64,000 bases of DNA from Pictodentalium vernedei (lineage: Eukaryota > Mollusca > Scaphopoda > Dentaliida > Dentaliidae), in the NCBI GenBank assembly GCA_031216915.1, contig CM062296.1, forward strand, positions 142,208,344-142,272,343. Direction: 5' to 3'. How positions within the stretch are numbered: position 1 is the stretch's first letter; every line of letters starts with the position of its first letter. Under the pieces are notes generated by a model that saw nothing but the letters and a program-made list of their open reading frames with translations, did no database searches and was not told the origin of the DNA. Below, in pieces: positions 11,821-22,077 of the stretch. A program made the position numbers and the translations under genes.

Positions 11821-13395
11821 GTTTCGAATTAAATACCCTTGGAGCCTTTCGATGAAAACTGATTTCCTAATGATAAAAGTGGTTCCACTGGAACCACCTG
11901 GGGCCAAATCAAAATTCCGAAACCTTTATGCACATCTAGACTAGAGATGTTAACTGAACACCTTAGCATAGTTTTAATGTTTCGAATTAAATACCCTAGG
12001 AGCCTTTCGATGAAAACTGATTTTCTAACGATAAAAGTGGTTCCACCGGATTGGGGCCAAATCAAAATTCCGAAACCTTCATGCACGTTCTAGAGATGCT
12101 ACCTGAACATATTAGCATAGTTTAAAAGTTTCAAATTAAATACCCTAGGAGCCTTTCGATGAAAACTGATTTTCCAACGATAAAAGTGGTTCCACCGGTT
12201 TGGGGCCAAATCAAAATTCCGAAACCTTTCTGCACATCTAGAGATGTTACCTGAACACCTTAGCATACAGTTAAAACTAAAAGTCCTGTCCTAACCTGCG
12301 CACAAATAGCACGTCGATACGCGCATTAATCTACGCAATATGACCATAGTAACTTAGGCTATCAAATACTGTAAATATGGCCTGTGCACAAGCAGTGTTT
12401 CAGCCAATGGACCTCCGGGCAACCCGGAGGTCCATTGGCAGAAGCATTGCCCGTGTTTGCTATGAGTAATCAGGAGAACCTGCCGTGCTTTGGACGCCAT
12501 TCGATTTTACAATTGCGTGCATTTCCTACGTGCAATTAAGCCTAGATAAGCGCACAGTTCGTGACAGGACTTCTAGTTTTAACTGTAGTTTTAACGTTTT
12601 GAATTAAATACCCTAGAGCCTTTCGATGAAAATTGATTTTCTAACAATAAAAGTGGTTCCACTGGAACCACCTGGGGCCAAATCAAAATTCCGAAACCTT
12701 CATGCACATCTAGAGATGTTACCTGAACACATTAGCATAGTTTAAACGTTTCGAATTAAATACCCTAGGAGCCTTTTGATGAAAACTGATTTTCTTACGA
12801 TAAAAGTGGTTCCACTGGAACCACTTGGGGCCAAATCAAAATTCCGAAACCTTGATGCACATCTAGAGATGTTATCTTAACACATTAGCATAGTTTAAAC
12901 GTTTCGAATGTAAATACCCTAGTGCCTTTCGATGAAAACTGATTTTCTAACATTACAGTGGTTCCACTGGAACCACCTGGGGCTAAATCAAAATTCTGAA
13001 ACCTTCATGCACATCAAGACATGCTACCTGAACACATTAGCATAGTTTATAAACATTTCGAATTAAATACCCTAAGAGCCTTTCGATAAAAACTGATTTT
13101 CCAATGATAAATGTGGTTCCATCGGAACCACTTGGGGCCAAATCAAAATTCCGAAACCTTTATGCACATCTAGAGATGTTACCTGAACACCTTAGCATAG
13201 TTTTAACTTTTCGAATTGAATACCCTAGGAGCCTTTCGATGAAAACTGATTTTCTAACGATAAAAGTGGTTCCACTGGAACCACCTGGGGCCAAATCAAA
13301 ATTCCGAAACCTTCATGCACATCTAGAGTTGCTACCTGAACACTTTAGCATAGTTTAAACGTTTCGAATTGAATATCCTAGGAGCCTTTCAGGGT
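11821..13395 (+). repeat. ~153-bp satellite array, right block
   Basis: Same unit as at 6641-7372, in the same orientation, about eight more copies. The array is interrupted by the MITE at 12268-12585. Some units have lost short pieces, such as ACTGGAACC missing near 12045 and 12190. Joining the left block to this one, minus the insertions, gives about 2 kb, or roughly 13 units. It degrades into A-rich sequence near 13400. Confidence 0.9.
12268..12585. mobile_element. TA-flanked MITE (mariner/Tc1-like), 318 bp
   Basis: Inverted ends CAGTTAAAACTA.AAGTCCTGTC, flanked by TA on both sides (12266-12267 and 12586-12587) inside an otherwise standard satellite unit. TA duplication indicates a Tc1/mariner-type non-autonomous element. 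A central hairpin, GGACCTCCGGGCAACCCGGA, is included. A second copy is at 26768-27055. Confidence 0.85.
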
Positions 13396-14469
13396 ATGAT
13401 GGACGGATTAAAAAAAAAAAAAAAATCCGCAGACAGTGAACAATATGTTTCAAGTCAATTGATGGAATAGTTCTAGTAGTGACTGGACATGTTTCGGTTT
13501 CTAATATTTTGGATTCAAATGTAGGCCTTTTAATTAATGGATTACATTCACGCAAAGAGGTAAGAATTGTTTTTCACTAAATAAACCAAATTCTTATCAA
13601 AATTCATTAAAAGAAAAAAATTTCCACAAAATATGTAAAATTCTGATAAAAAAATCAGTAAAATATATTCAAATAATAACTTTTCTAAATAACTGAATAA
13701 AATATAAATTTCACAAAATTAAACTCAAAGTGAGAAGATTCGGCCCACTGCCAGGGCCGAATGTTCCTGACCGAATGTTCCCAGGACCGAATCTTCCCCG
13801 ACTCAATATTATGCATGTACAATGTATAGTTATGTACATGTGTGTCAATCTGAATCCATTTTGAATCGATCGCCGCTATAATTGAGATTCTTTTCCTTTT
13901 CAGTTAGACTCGCCGCTTTTGTGGTCAAAGATGAATCGCGATTTTCTTTCGATTTTCGTTCGATTATGTTTTGTTCTTAACACAAAATCACGTTTCTCAG
14001 TCTCGACTTTGTTTAAATTGTGCATTGATCAGATCAGCTAAAAGACCACTTTTGTGATCACAGTACTGTAAATCCTGACGTTGGGTTCCAATCAGGCGGA
14101 CTATCTTACCTTGAAAACACTTGATAGACGCTGAAGACTTTCAGTGATCTTGGTGATGATATGGTATGCGTATTAACCATAATTTGAAGCAAAGACTTTG
14201 CTGCCCATCTTGGCATTCACGTTTTTACTAGATATCATTGTTTATACAAGGCCTTAAATTTTGAAGTGAGAATCCGCCATTTTTTCAGAAGCTATGACAA
14301 AAATCAAAAGAAAATTTATGAGAGTCAAGGTTACAAGTTTCTTTCTCTCTCTCTGGAAGGACAGGGTTGAGGGGATGGCATCATTATCCTCATTTTCGTA
14401 TGGATTCTAAGCTCCATATTTTTGTGAATAATGCTGCTGAATTGAGTTGTGTGAGAACATTTAGTGACT
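13396..14469. other. AT-rich spacer, no gene seen
   Basis: Contains a poly-A run near 13415 and AT-rich sequence. At 13735-13800 a small array of CCGAATGTTCCC-like words resembles the word arrays at MULE-like ends, without a visible partner. I see no credible coding region. Confidence 0.6.
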
Positions 14470-15025
14470 GAATAAAATAAAATAAAATTTTCTTGAGGAA
14501 GGCCATGTCCAAACTCGGTCCCTCTGGTCATCACCCACTCCTCCCACTTCCTTGTCCTAACTAACTCCCCCCCCCCCCCCCCCCACAAAAAAACAAACAA
14601 ACAAAAAAAAACCCATTGATCCAATGCAAGTTGCAAACAACTTAGGAGATAAAAAAAATGCCCTCCAATATAGGGCTACACATACTACAATTGCCACAGA
14701 TTCGATCTTGGAGCACCAAATTTCGATCTTGGAGCAATAAATTTCGTAAAATTTTCTCGAGGGAGGCCTTGTCCAAACTAGGACCCTCTGGTCCTCACCC
14801 ACTTCCTTGTCCTAACTAGGACCCTCCAGTCGTTACTTCCTCCTCCCACTTCCATGAAGTGATGTGGTAGGAGGGGGTAACGGCGGGTGGGTCAGAGGAC
14901 TAGGCAAGGACCCCAGAAACCCCACAACAACTTTACAAATAGCATGCATGGTATGCCCCCCTCCCAAACTGACTAGCCCCCCCCCCCCCCCCCCCAATTA
15001 TAGAATCCCCTCTACGCACCTGGTG
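14470..15025. mobile_element. Poly-G/C MITE related to 8396-8859 (incomplete)
   Basis: Shares AGGCCTTGTCCAAACTA, CACTTCCATGAAG, GGCAAGGACCCC and AATTATAGAATCC blocks with 8500-8859. It ends CCTCTACGCACCTG, a degraded version of the other copy's right end. The left terminal repeat is not recognisable. Long C runs are present. Confidence 0.6.
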
Positions 15026-15371
15026 TGTTGTATTACAGTTGTATTGCACTTATTTAAGTTATTTTCTTCAAATAAATCACAATAAAATCACAAGGTCTTG
15101 ATTTTGGGAGGGTAGGGGTGGGGTCATAACTCGAAAAAAAGGTTATGCCACAGTTGATTTGCACATGATAACCCGAAAAATGGTTATGGAATAACAGACG
15201 ACACTATGCTACAATATTTGAACATTTTCAGTAATTTGGTCCCAAAATATGTATTGCCTATGTCTTTATAACAAAAGATTTGACACACCTGTTGTCATAT
15301 TGTGGCATGAGCTATGGTTTAGGGCCAAATTACAAAAATATCAACACGCCAAAATATAGCTTATGAGACGC

Positions 15372-17656
15372 CGGTCCTACTACTTAACGAACACAAACGA
15401 ACATAAACGAACATAAACGAACAGAAGAGAAAATAATAGGAAATACAAGTTAAAAATGATTGAGGGTGCATATGCAGGTATATATGGGTATATATTATTC
15501 GTTTGTAAAATTTTATTCACTTCTGATGAGTATTTTGATGATTTATAAGGTTTATAAAATGTACGACGGCGCGAAATTCTTGTGTTCGTTAAGTAGTAGC
15601 CTGCTTGAAGCTGTCGACAAGATGCGACAAAGGTGTGAAATCAATTAGCTGTCTATCTGAGGAAGATTGTCGCTGAGGAAAACAGCGAAATTTAGGTTTA
15701 AGAGGAAGGCAAGCGCCTATTTTAATCGTGTGTAAAATTGTATCCACGTCTGATGAGTAGTTTAGTTATAAATAAAGATTATAGCCATTATTTGGATTGA
15801 CAAACATGCATCAAACTCTCGCTTTGGATTCCGAGGACGCATCACGGCGAGTCGGGGACAAACCGTGATCTACCATTAGAAAGCGGAGCAAGACTCGGAT
15901 ACATGCAGCATATTGTACACCCACATAATGATAATAATCGAAAGATCTTAAAATATCTTGGGGATAAGTCATTAAAGTCCAGTTTAAGCTTTCCTGAACA
16001 CTTTCCCCGAACAAGCTCACCCTCCACCAACGCGGTATCCCACTAACGAGAGAGGACAACCAGGCGCGTAGCCAGGAAGAAGTTTCCAGAGGGGGGGGGG
16101 GGGGGGGGGGGGGGGCGGGGTATAGCCATCAGATGCGCGAAAGGCGGGGGTGCTGGGGGTCCTTCTCCAGGAAGTTTTTTTCGGGGGGGGGGGGGGGGTT
16201 CTCCCCCAGGAAAATTTTAAAATCTAAGTCTACTGGCGGAAAACATTTGGAAGGGGACAGATAGATTTTGGGGAGGGGGTAAGTGCCCCCCCCCCAGCCC
16301 CATGTGGCTACGGCATTGGGGACAACCCTACCCATACTCTCCTAGAAACGCGACCCGAGAAAAAAATCCCGGGCACACCCCCCCCCCCCCACTCCACCGC
16401 CCCACACTGACTCTCGAGGGGGCTCTTTCCAGGAAGCGGGTTCCATGATACAGTAACCAAGTTCCACTCACACACGACATCTCAAGGAAAACCTAATAAA
16501 GAGGACAGTAGCCAAAGTGCACAGCCTGCAGTTGCCAATTTGATTCTCTTAAGTCTGCCGGTCCCAAGCCCGGACAAAGGATGAGGGGAGTTTAAAATTT
16601 ATTGCTAAAAAAACATTTTGGAAAAAACAACTCTAAATCCGACTAACTTGACTCTGTTAAGTCTGCCGGTGGGGGGAGGGGGGGGGGGGTTAAAATTTAT
16701 TACTAAAAAACCCCTGCCTGTTATCGCCCCCCCCCCCCCCCCCAGTAAAAAAGCTGTGTCCCCTTCCAAATGTTTTCCGCCAGTAGACTTAGATTTTAAA
16801 ATTTTCCTGGGAGAGAACCCCCCTCTTCCCCCCCCCCCCCCCGAAAAAAAATTCCTGGAGCTGGACCCCCAGCACCCCCGCCTTTCGCGCATCTGATGGC
16901 TATACCCCAGCCCCCTGTTATCGCCCCCCCCCCCCCCCTCTGGAAACTTTTTCCTGGCTACGCGCCTGGTTGCCCTCTCTCGTTAGTGGGAGCCCGCGTT
17001 GGTGGAGGGTGAGCTTGTTCGGGGAAAGTGTTCAGGAAAGCTTAAACTGGACTTTAATGACTTATCCCCAAGATATTTTAAGATCTTTCGATTATTATCG
17101 TTATGTGGGTGTACAATATGCTACATGTATCAAGAGTCTTGCTCCGCTTTCTAAGGGTAGATCACGGTTTGTCCCCGACTCGCCGTGATGCGTCCTCGGA
17201 ATTAAGCGAGAGTTTGATGCATGTTTGTCAATCCAAATAATGGCTATAATCTTTATTTATCACTAAAATACTCATCAGACGTGGATACAATTTTACACAC
17301 GATTAAAATAGGCGCTTGCCTTCCTCTTAAACCTAAATTTCGCTGTTTTCCTCGGCGACAATCTTCCTCAGATAGACAGCAAATTGATTTCACATCTTTG
17401 TCGCATCTTGTCGACATCTTCAAGCAGGCTACTACTTAACGAACACAAGAATTTCGCGCCGTCGTACATTTTATAAACCTTATTAATCATCAAAATACTC
17501 ATCAGAAGTGAATAAAATTTTACAAACGAATAATACATACCCACATATACCTGCATATGCACCCTCAATCATTTTTAACTTGTATTTCCTATTATTTTCC
17601 CTTCTGTTCGTTTATGTTCGTTTATGTTCGTTTGTGTTCGTTAAATAGTAGGACCC
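15372..17656. mobile_element. Foldback element with ~0.9-kb inverted arms (MULE-like target duplication)
   Basis: The left arm (15372 to about 16261) is the reverse complement of the right arm (about 16751 to 17656), with scattered differences, around a ~490-bp loop. Ends are CGGTCCTACTACTTAACG and its near complement, followed inward by tandem GAACATAAAC words. The 9-bp duplication ATGAGACGC flanks it (15363-15371 and 17657-17665). Nine bases plus long inverted repeats suggest a MULE/foldback element, but there is no transposase. Matching open frames in the two arms (15811-16059 minus, 16970-17188 plus) exist because the arms are mirror copies, and I recognise no protein. A CAGGCGCGTAGCC-ended insert (16061-16968) forms the centre. 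Confidence 0.85.
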
Positions 17657-17665
17657 ATGAGACGC

Positions 17666-18667
17666 TACTGAAAAAATGTGGTCGATGTTTTTCCAACTAG
17701 GACCACAGGAGTCAGGAACTTGTCCTATGAGTCATATAATATCCTCTAGAGGGTCTTATATATGGCCCACATGACAAGCTCCAGATTCCTGTGTTAGGAC
17801 TCAAACTACGGGAGGTGTATTTGTTGATAAATGCGAATATTCCTTGTAAAACATGAAAGGTAAACAGATTTTCAATTGCGTTCCAAAAAGTATCAATATT
17901 CTATTATTACTTACCATTCCGACAGCAGAATGTTAATGTCTTGCAAACTTGAAATGCTGCAGTTCTCCATGATTCATATGAGATAATGAACACTTTAATG
18001 GCTCCTGCGGTCAAATATAGCTAATAGGGGGCATTCAATAATAATTTGAAAATTGCACTAGTATTAGACACGTTAAAGTGATTCAAATTTCGTGAGGATT
18101 TTGTCATATGGTAAACCCGCTTCGTTTTGCTTTGTTGATCCTGTGAAGTAAAACTGTCGACCAGTTTACTTTCGCCTCTCATTGAGTGACATGGTGTCGC
18201 AGCAGATTTAAATTCTGTCATTTTTTATGAAAATCTTGTAATAAAGTATGTAATTGAGAATTGTGAATCCAACCTTTCAGCCTTTAGATAAATCATTTGT
18301 GAGTAAGTGTGGAGAGAAAAACAAGAGCTAAGTTGTTCTGAATCGTAATGCGAGGTGTGATATGACCATTCCAGGGCCCGTTGCAGTCCTTCCTCACTTT
18401 GCTCGGTAGTACATATATATATATATATTATATGGCCTGTATAACAAGTTCCAGACTCCTGTGATCCAGTTGAGTCAAACGACACTTTTAGTGACGAGGA
18501 ATCTTCCCATTCTGAAAGTGATGAAGATACAGTGAATGTCTTCAAAAAGAAAAGTGAAAAGAAACTTTCTGGAATTGAGGCTAAATCTAAGAATAAAATT
18601 ATAAATCCACAAACTAGTTCAGCGATCTGAATGTAGTGGTTACCACTCAATGTTCAGATTCCTCCCA
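17666..18667. other. Spacer with a small inverted repeat and a possible exon
   Basis: About 17695-17800 carries inverted CACAGGAGTCAGGAACTTGT / ACAAGCTCCAGATTCCTGTG. A half copy of the same motif, ACAAGTTCCAGACTCCTGTG, lies near 18445, after an (AT)n run. A possible short exon (18470-18630) is listed separately. Nothing else is recognisable. Confidence 0.5.
18470..18630 (+). CDS. Possible terminal exon of an unknown acidic/Lys-rich protein
   Basis: After a candidate acceptor (ATCCAG|TT), a 53-codon frame runs from 18472 to a TGA at 18628-18630. Its composition is protein-like: an acidic serine stretch (SDEESSHSESDED) followed by a basic stretch (FKKKSEKKLSG). No start codon or upstream exon was identified, and the opposite strand is also open here. 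Chance or a transposon-derived tail are equally possible. Confidence 0.2.
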
Positions 18668-18675
18668 TTCAAATC

Positions 18676-19815
18676 GGGTCAGGGAAGTTTCGTCCCCGGG
18701 AAGTTTCGTCCCCTAGTTAGTGGGAAGTTTCGTCCCCGGGAAGTTTCGTCCCCTAGTTAGTGGGAAGTTTCGTCCCCGGGAAGTTTCTTCCTCTACAGAG
18801 GACGAAACTTCCCACTTGAATGGTAAATTGTATAGAATTTTGACATATTTTTAATAAAAAATTAATCAAGGACCTGTGTGTATCATGTTCATATATGTTA
18901 TGTATGCGTGGAATGTTACTCTTCTGACTTTATTTTTCCCTATTAATATAAATAGGTTTGCATAATTCTTTTGATGTAAAGAAACTCGGTTGGATCTTAC
19001 GGTGTTTTTTTAACTGGTACAGTCGGATGGATCTTAGGGTGTTTTTTCAACTGATTGAACTATCGTCGGGTTCAAGGGAGGAGTGTTCATTCATGTACCG
19101 GTATTTTTTTTTTAACGGACTGCACCATATGTTGTTAGCTTGAAAGGCATGGCTTTATCTGGGGTATATTAAGGCCCGCAATCAATTATTTCCTCATATT
19201 CGGGTCGCAAGGGATTCCGGGTCGCAAGGGATTTGTAAATCCCACATTGTCCCTGCGCGCCTTCGGCGCGCCAAAACCTTTCATTCATTCATTTCCTCAT
19301 ATCTCTCAACATGCCTTACAACCTTAGAGAACTGTCTTCTTCCACAGAATACCCATGTTTAGAATGTGGAAGAAATGTTAGGACAAGACAACAAGCCGTT
19401 GATCGTGATGGTTGCGGACGTTGGCAGCATCGAACCTGCAATACCAGCATTCCACAAAGTAAATATTTATATTATCTTTATATTGCCTTATATTTTTTTA
19501 TTAATAAATTCAGACATTTGATTTTTTGATTCACGCAAGCCCATTGATTTTTATTTTGTGACAATCTATTGGCGAATGGCCACGGGCATTCACTAATAAA
19601 TTGTCACAAAATAAATTTCATGGAGGCATGAAAAATTAATAATTACTTATCCATGTTCCTTACAATCCCACGCCAGCACTAAGCTTATGATTATTTAACA
19701 AGCACTGAGGACGAAACTTCCCGAGGACGAAACTTCCCACTAACTGGGGACGAATATTCCCGGGGACGAAACTTCCCGAGGATGAAACTTCCCGAGGACG
19801 AATCTTCCCGATCCC
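18676..19815 (+). mobile_element. MULE-like element with GGAAGTTTCGTCCCC terminal word arrays
   Basis: The left end has about five tandem copies of a GGGAAGTTTCGTCCCC word. The right end has the inverted array (GGACGAAACTTCCC, 19705-19810). The 8-bp direct repeat TTCAAATC flanks it (18668-18675 and 19816-19823), with ends GGGTCAGGGAAG and CTTCCCGATCCC. Inside is a PHD-like first exon (19311-19458), which commonly opens MULE genes in invertebrates. No DDE domain remains, so this is a deleted derivative. Confidence 0.75.
19311..19458 (+). CDS. PHD-like zinc-finger first exon of a MULE gene (remnant)
   Basis: The ATG at 19311 starts MPYNLREL, then a Cys/His pattern: CLECGRNV, RQQAVDRDGCGRW, QHRTCNTSI. 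This resembles the PHD-like finger found at the N-terminus of many invertebrate MULE proteins, which read CDGC at the third position. Here that first Cys is Arg (DRDGC), so zinc binding is probably lost. A GTAAAT donor follows at 19459. No downstream exon was found before the terminal array. Confidence 0.5.
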
Positions 19816-19823
19816 TTCAAATC

Positions 19824-20174
19824 TATGGTAAAATTCCCCAACAAGTTTTATTGGGAACTCAAAACATGAAAATAGGAATATATATCAAGCTTTCGCCCTT
19901 ATTACTGGCTGCATTCGATAGTACACGTATTTCCTTACATTTGGGCAGAGTTTATTGATCCAAACTATGTTTTATCCTTTATTTATCGAGATTTGAACAT
20001 GGGTGAAGTGTCAAAAGTGCTTAGATATCGTCCATGTTTTTTGCACAACCCGGAGTTGCTTTCGAAACAAATATCGATGCGGAAACAGTAACTCCTAATA
20101 AAAAGCCCCCATGCAATGATCATAATCAACCTCCTCTGTGTGAATGCGATCATATTTCCGTACATTTATAAAGT
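19824..20174. other. Spacer, nothing recognised
   Basis: AT-rich sequence between two MULE-like elements with no gene or clear repeat. Confidence 0.5.
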
Positions 20175-20377
20175 ACATTTCGCCAGAAAAGACAGTTCTC
20201 CGAAACATAAAATTTGGAAAAAGGACACTTCGCCAAAGTTTTTTTCTTCGAAAGAAAAATGATGAAAAACTAACAGAATGTAACTTTATCTTATCAACCC
20301 AGCAAATATCCTAATAATATCTAACTAACAATTACAATATTTTTTATAAAATGAAGTAAAATCTATCCTTGTTGCAG

Positions 20378-20476
20378 GTGACTCGCTACATGGACATGGA
20401 TGATGAAGAGTCTCTCGCGCCGAAGGCCCGCACCGACAATTTGGGGCAAGCCCAATTCAACCCTCATTTACTGTAG
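20378..20476 (+). CDS. Possible GC-rich terminal exon
   Basis: After a good acceptor (CTTGTTGCAG) there is a 33-codon frame, VTRYMDMDDEESLAP..., that ends in TAG at 20474-20476. Its local GC is well above the surrounding sequence. No matching upstream exon is visible. It could be a captured host exon inside the MULE-like element, or chance. Confidence 0.25.
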   Translation: MTRYMDMDDEESLAPKARTDNLGQAQFNPHLL

Positions 20477-20568
20477 ATTTTTAGAGATTTTTGCAAAAAT
20501 GTCCAGGCACGACAAAGGAGGAAAGAGTCTGAGGTTGGGTTCTGCCAACAACCTACCGTGTGATATCT

Positions 20569-20673
20569 CAGGCCTGGCATTCTTTTGGAGTGCTGCAAGC
20601 CTACTGCACACCTAGAAAAAATTGAGGAGGGCAATTTTTTGCACCCCCTTGATTTTCTGGATTGCCAGACCTG
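20569..20673. mobile_element. Short MITE with CAGGCCTGGCA ends
   Basis: CAGGCCTGGCAT on the left and ATTGCCAGACCTG on the right are inverted ends around a 105-bp body (GGAGTGCTGCA...GAGGGCAATTTTTTGCACC). The same core appears inverted at 32245-32350 and in part at 31845-31920. CAG ends suggest hAT, but no target duplication was seen. Confidence 0.55.
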
Positions 20674-21524
20674 TTTGAAGTATGTGTTTAATTGTACTGA
20701 AATGGTTAACCGGTTTGAAACTGGTTACCTACCTAACCGATTAAAAAAATGTCAGCCGGTTATCCGAAATATTGATAGTGATCGTTGTTCATTGGTTAAA
20801 ACATAAATCTGCCGCTTCTTCTTTAAGATAGATAACACCTCGAAGCAGCGCTGCATGTATTGAGAAATAATCGACTGGCGTTGAAGACTTTGTTAATGAT
20901 CGGCAATTTCCTTGAGTACTGATTAACCGCAGAAACTATTCCGTAGTATGTATACAAATGGACTCGACAATGTTCGTTTGTATACACACTATGGAATAGT
21001 TTCTGAGAATACTGCTTTCCAATTCCTATAGTTTTGATCCCAGATTCAGTGAAATAATGGCTACGGTTAACCGGATATTATCCAGTTATAGCTCTCGGTT
21101 AGTTGAACCAACCATTTCAGCCCTAGTGTTTAACTGGTTACAAAGATGTTTGAATAAAGAGAATGGACTTGAATGAAGTGTTGCTGTTTGTTACTTCCAA
21201 GGCATCCTTAAAAACGCTACATCGGAAAAAAAAAAATTTTGCCAAAAATATGACATTTCACCAAAAAATTTACTTTCGGCAAACTGTCTGATATTTTCCA
21301 GCAACTTGTCTATTCTTTCTGTGAAATGCTCCAAGTTCCGGCAAAACATCCAAACAAACAAACTGTCGAGCTTTTCATTGCGAGATGTCCAAAAGTTTGG
21401 CAAACTGTCCAAATATTTCTTCTGGCGAAACGTACTTTTGGCGAAAAGTCCAGACCCCATTATTTAGGGTGTAATTTTCAACTTGCAGGTTATATTCTTT
21501 TCCCAGTATCTTAAAAGGTTCTCT

Positions 21525-21880
21525 GGGAGTGCGGTGGCTCAGTAGGTAGAGGTGCAGGCTGCAAGCCGAGAGGTCCTCGGTTCCAATCCCACTTGCAGCA
21601 ACCGCGTTGTGTCCTTGGGCAAGACACTTCATCTCCATTGCCCGCGTGGGGGCACGGTGGCTTAGTTTACTAAGGTGTACTGCACGTTGATGGTGCACTT
21701 GTCTTCAGCCAATGCTAACTCTGCTTGTGTGGAGTTCGTTTGTTGGTGAGCTGGCGGTTGCTCACCGTTGCTCGGTGGTTCTCTCCGGGTACTCCGACTT
21801 CCTCCACCCAAAAACTGTCACGGTCATGATTAGCCATTGTGCATAAATATGTGACCTTAAACACCAATAAATAAATAAAT
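21525..21880 (+). mobile_element. SINE with tRNA-Cys-like head
   Basis: Flanked by the 12-bp duplication AAAAGGTTCTCT (21513-21524 and 21881-21892). The first ~72 bases resemble tRNA-Cys: the A box is in TGGCTCAGTAGGTAGAGG, a GCA anticodon lies in GGCTGCAAGCC, and the B box is GGTTCCAATCC. A conserved middle with TTGGGCAAGACACTTCA follows, then CTCGGTGGTTCTCTCC and a tail ending GTGACCTTAAACACCAATAA(ATAA)n. It would be transcribed by Pol III and mobilised in trans by a LINE. Body and tail are shared with the 5S-headed SINE at 62459. Confidence 0.9.
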
Positions 21881-22077
21881 AAAAGGTTCTCTATTGCTCC
21901 AGGTTATTTTTGATTTGTCTGAATTTTCCCCCACATCCATTTTTTTGTCCAATCCATATAGCGTGTGGTTTTTTCAAAATTTACTTTCAGGTTAGAAATA
22001 CTTGAGAGCATATTCACTTACTCTAGTGCATTATTTAATGAATCTGCATTGTCATGTAAAAAAGGTGTTGTATCATC

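Larger units (their letters stand above)
20175..21458. mobile_element. Candidate MULE-like element with TTGGCGAAA terminal words
   Basis: The left edge carries GTACATTTCGCCAGAA and CACTTCGCCAAAG. The right edge carries the inverted forms TTCTGGCGAAACGTAC and TTTGGCGAAAAGTCC, preceded by several GGCAAACTGTCC-like words back to about 21225. No target duplication was resolved, so the borders are approximate. It includes a possible exon (20378-20476), a small MITE (20569-20673) and a palindrome (20933-21006). Confidence 0.45.

Noticed and set aside
15811-17188. Two related small proteins (PRWWRVSLFGESVQ) on opposite strands
   Set aside because: They are the two mirrored arms of the foldback element and have no start context or known domain.
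18225-18650. 141-codon minus-strand protein
   Set aside because: No recognisable domain and it crosses an (AT)n run and a MITE fragment.
21525-21596. Functional tRNA-Cys gene
   Set aside because: The acceptor stem is not complementary and the sequence continues into a SINE body with a 12-bp target duplication.
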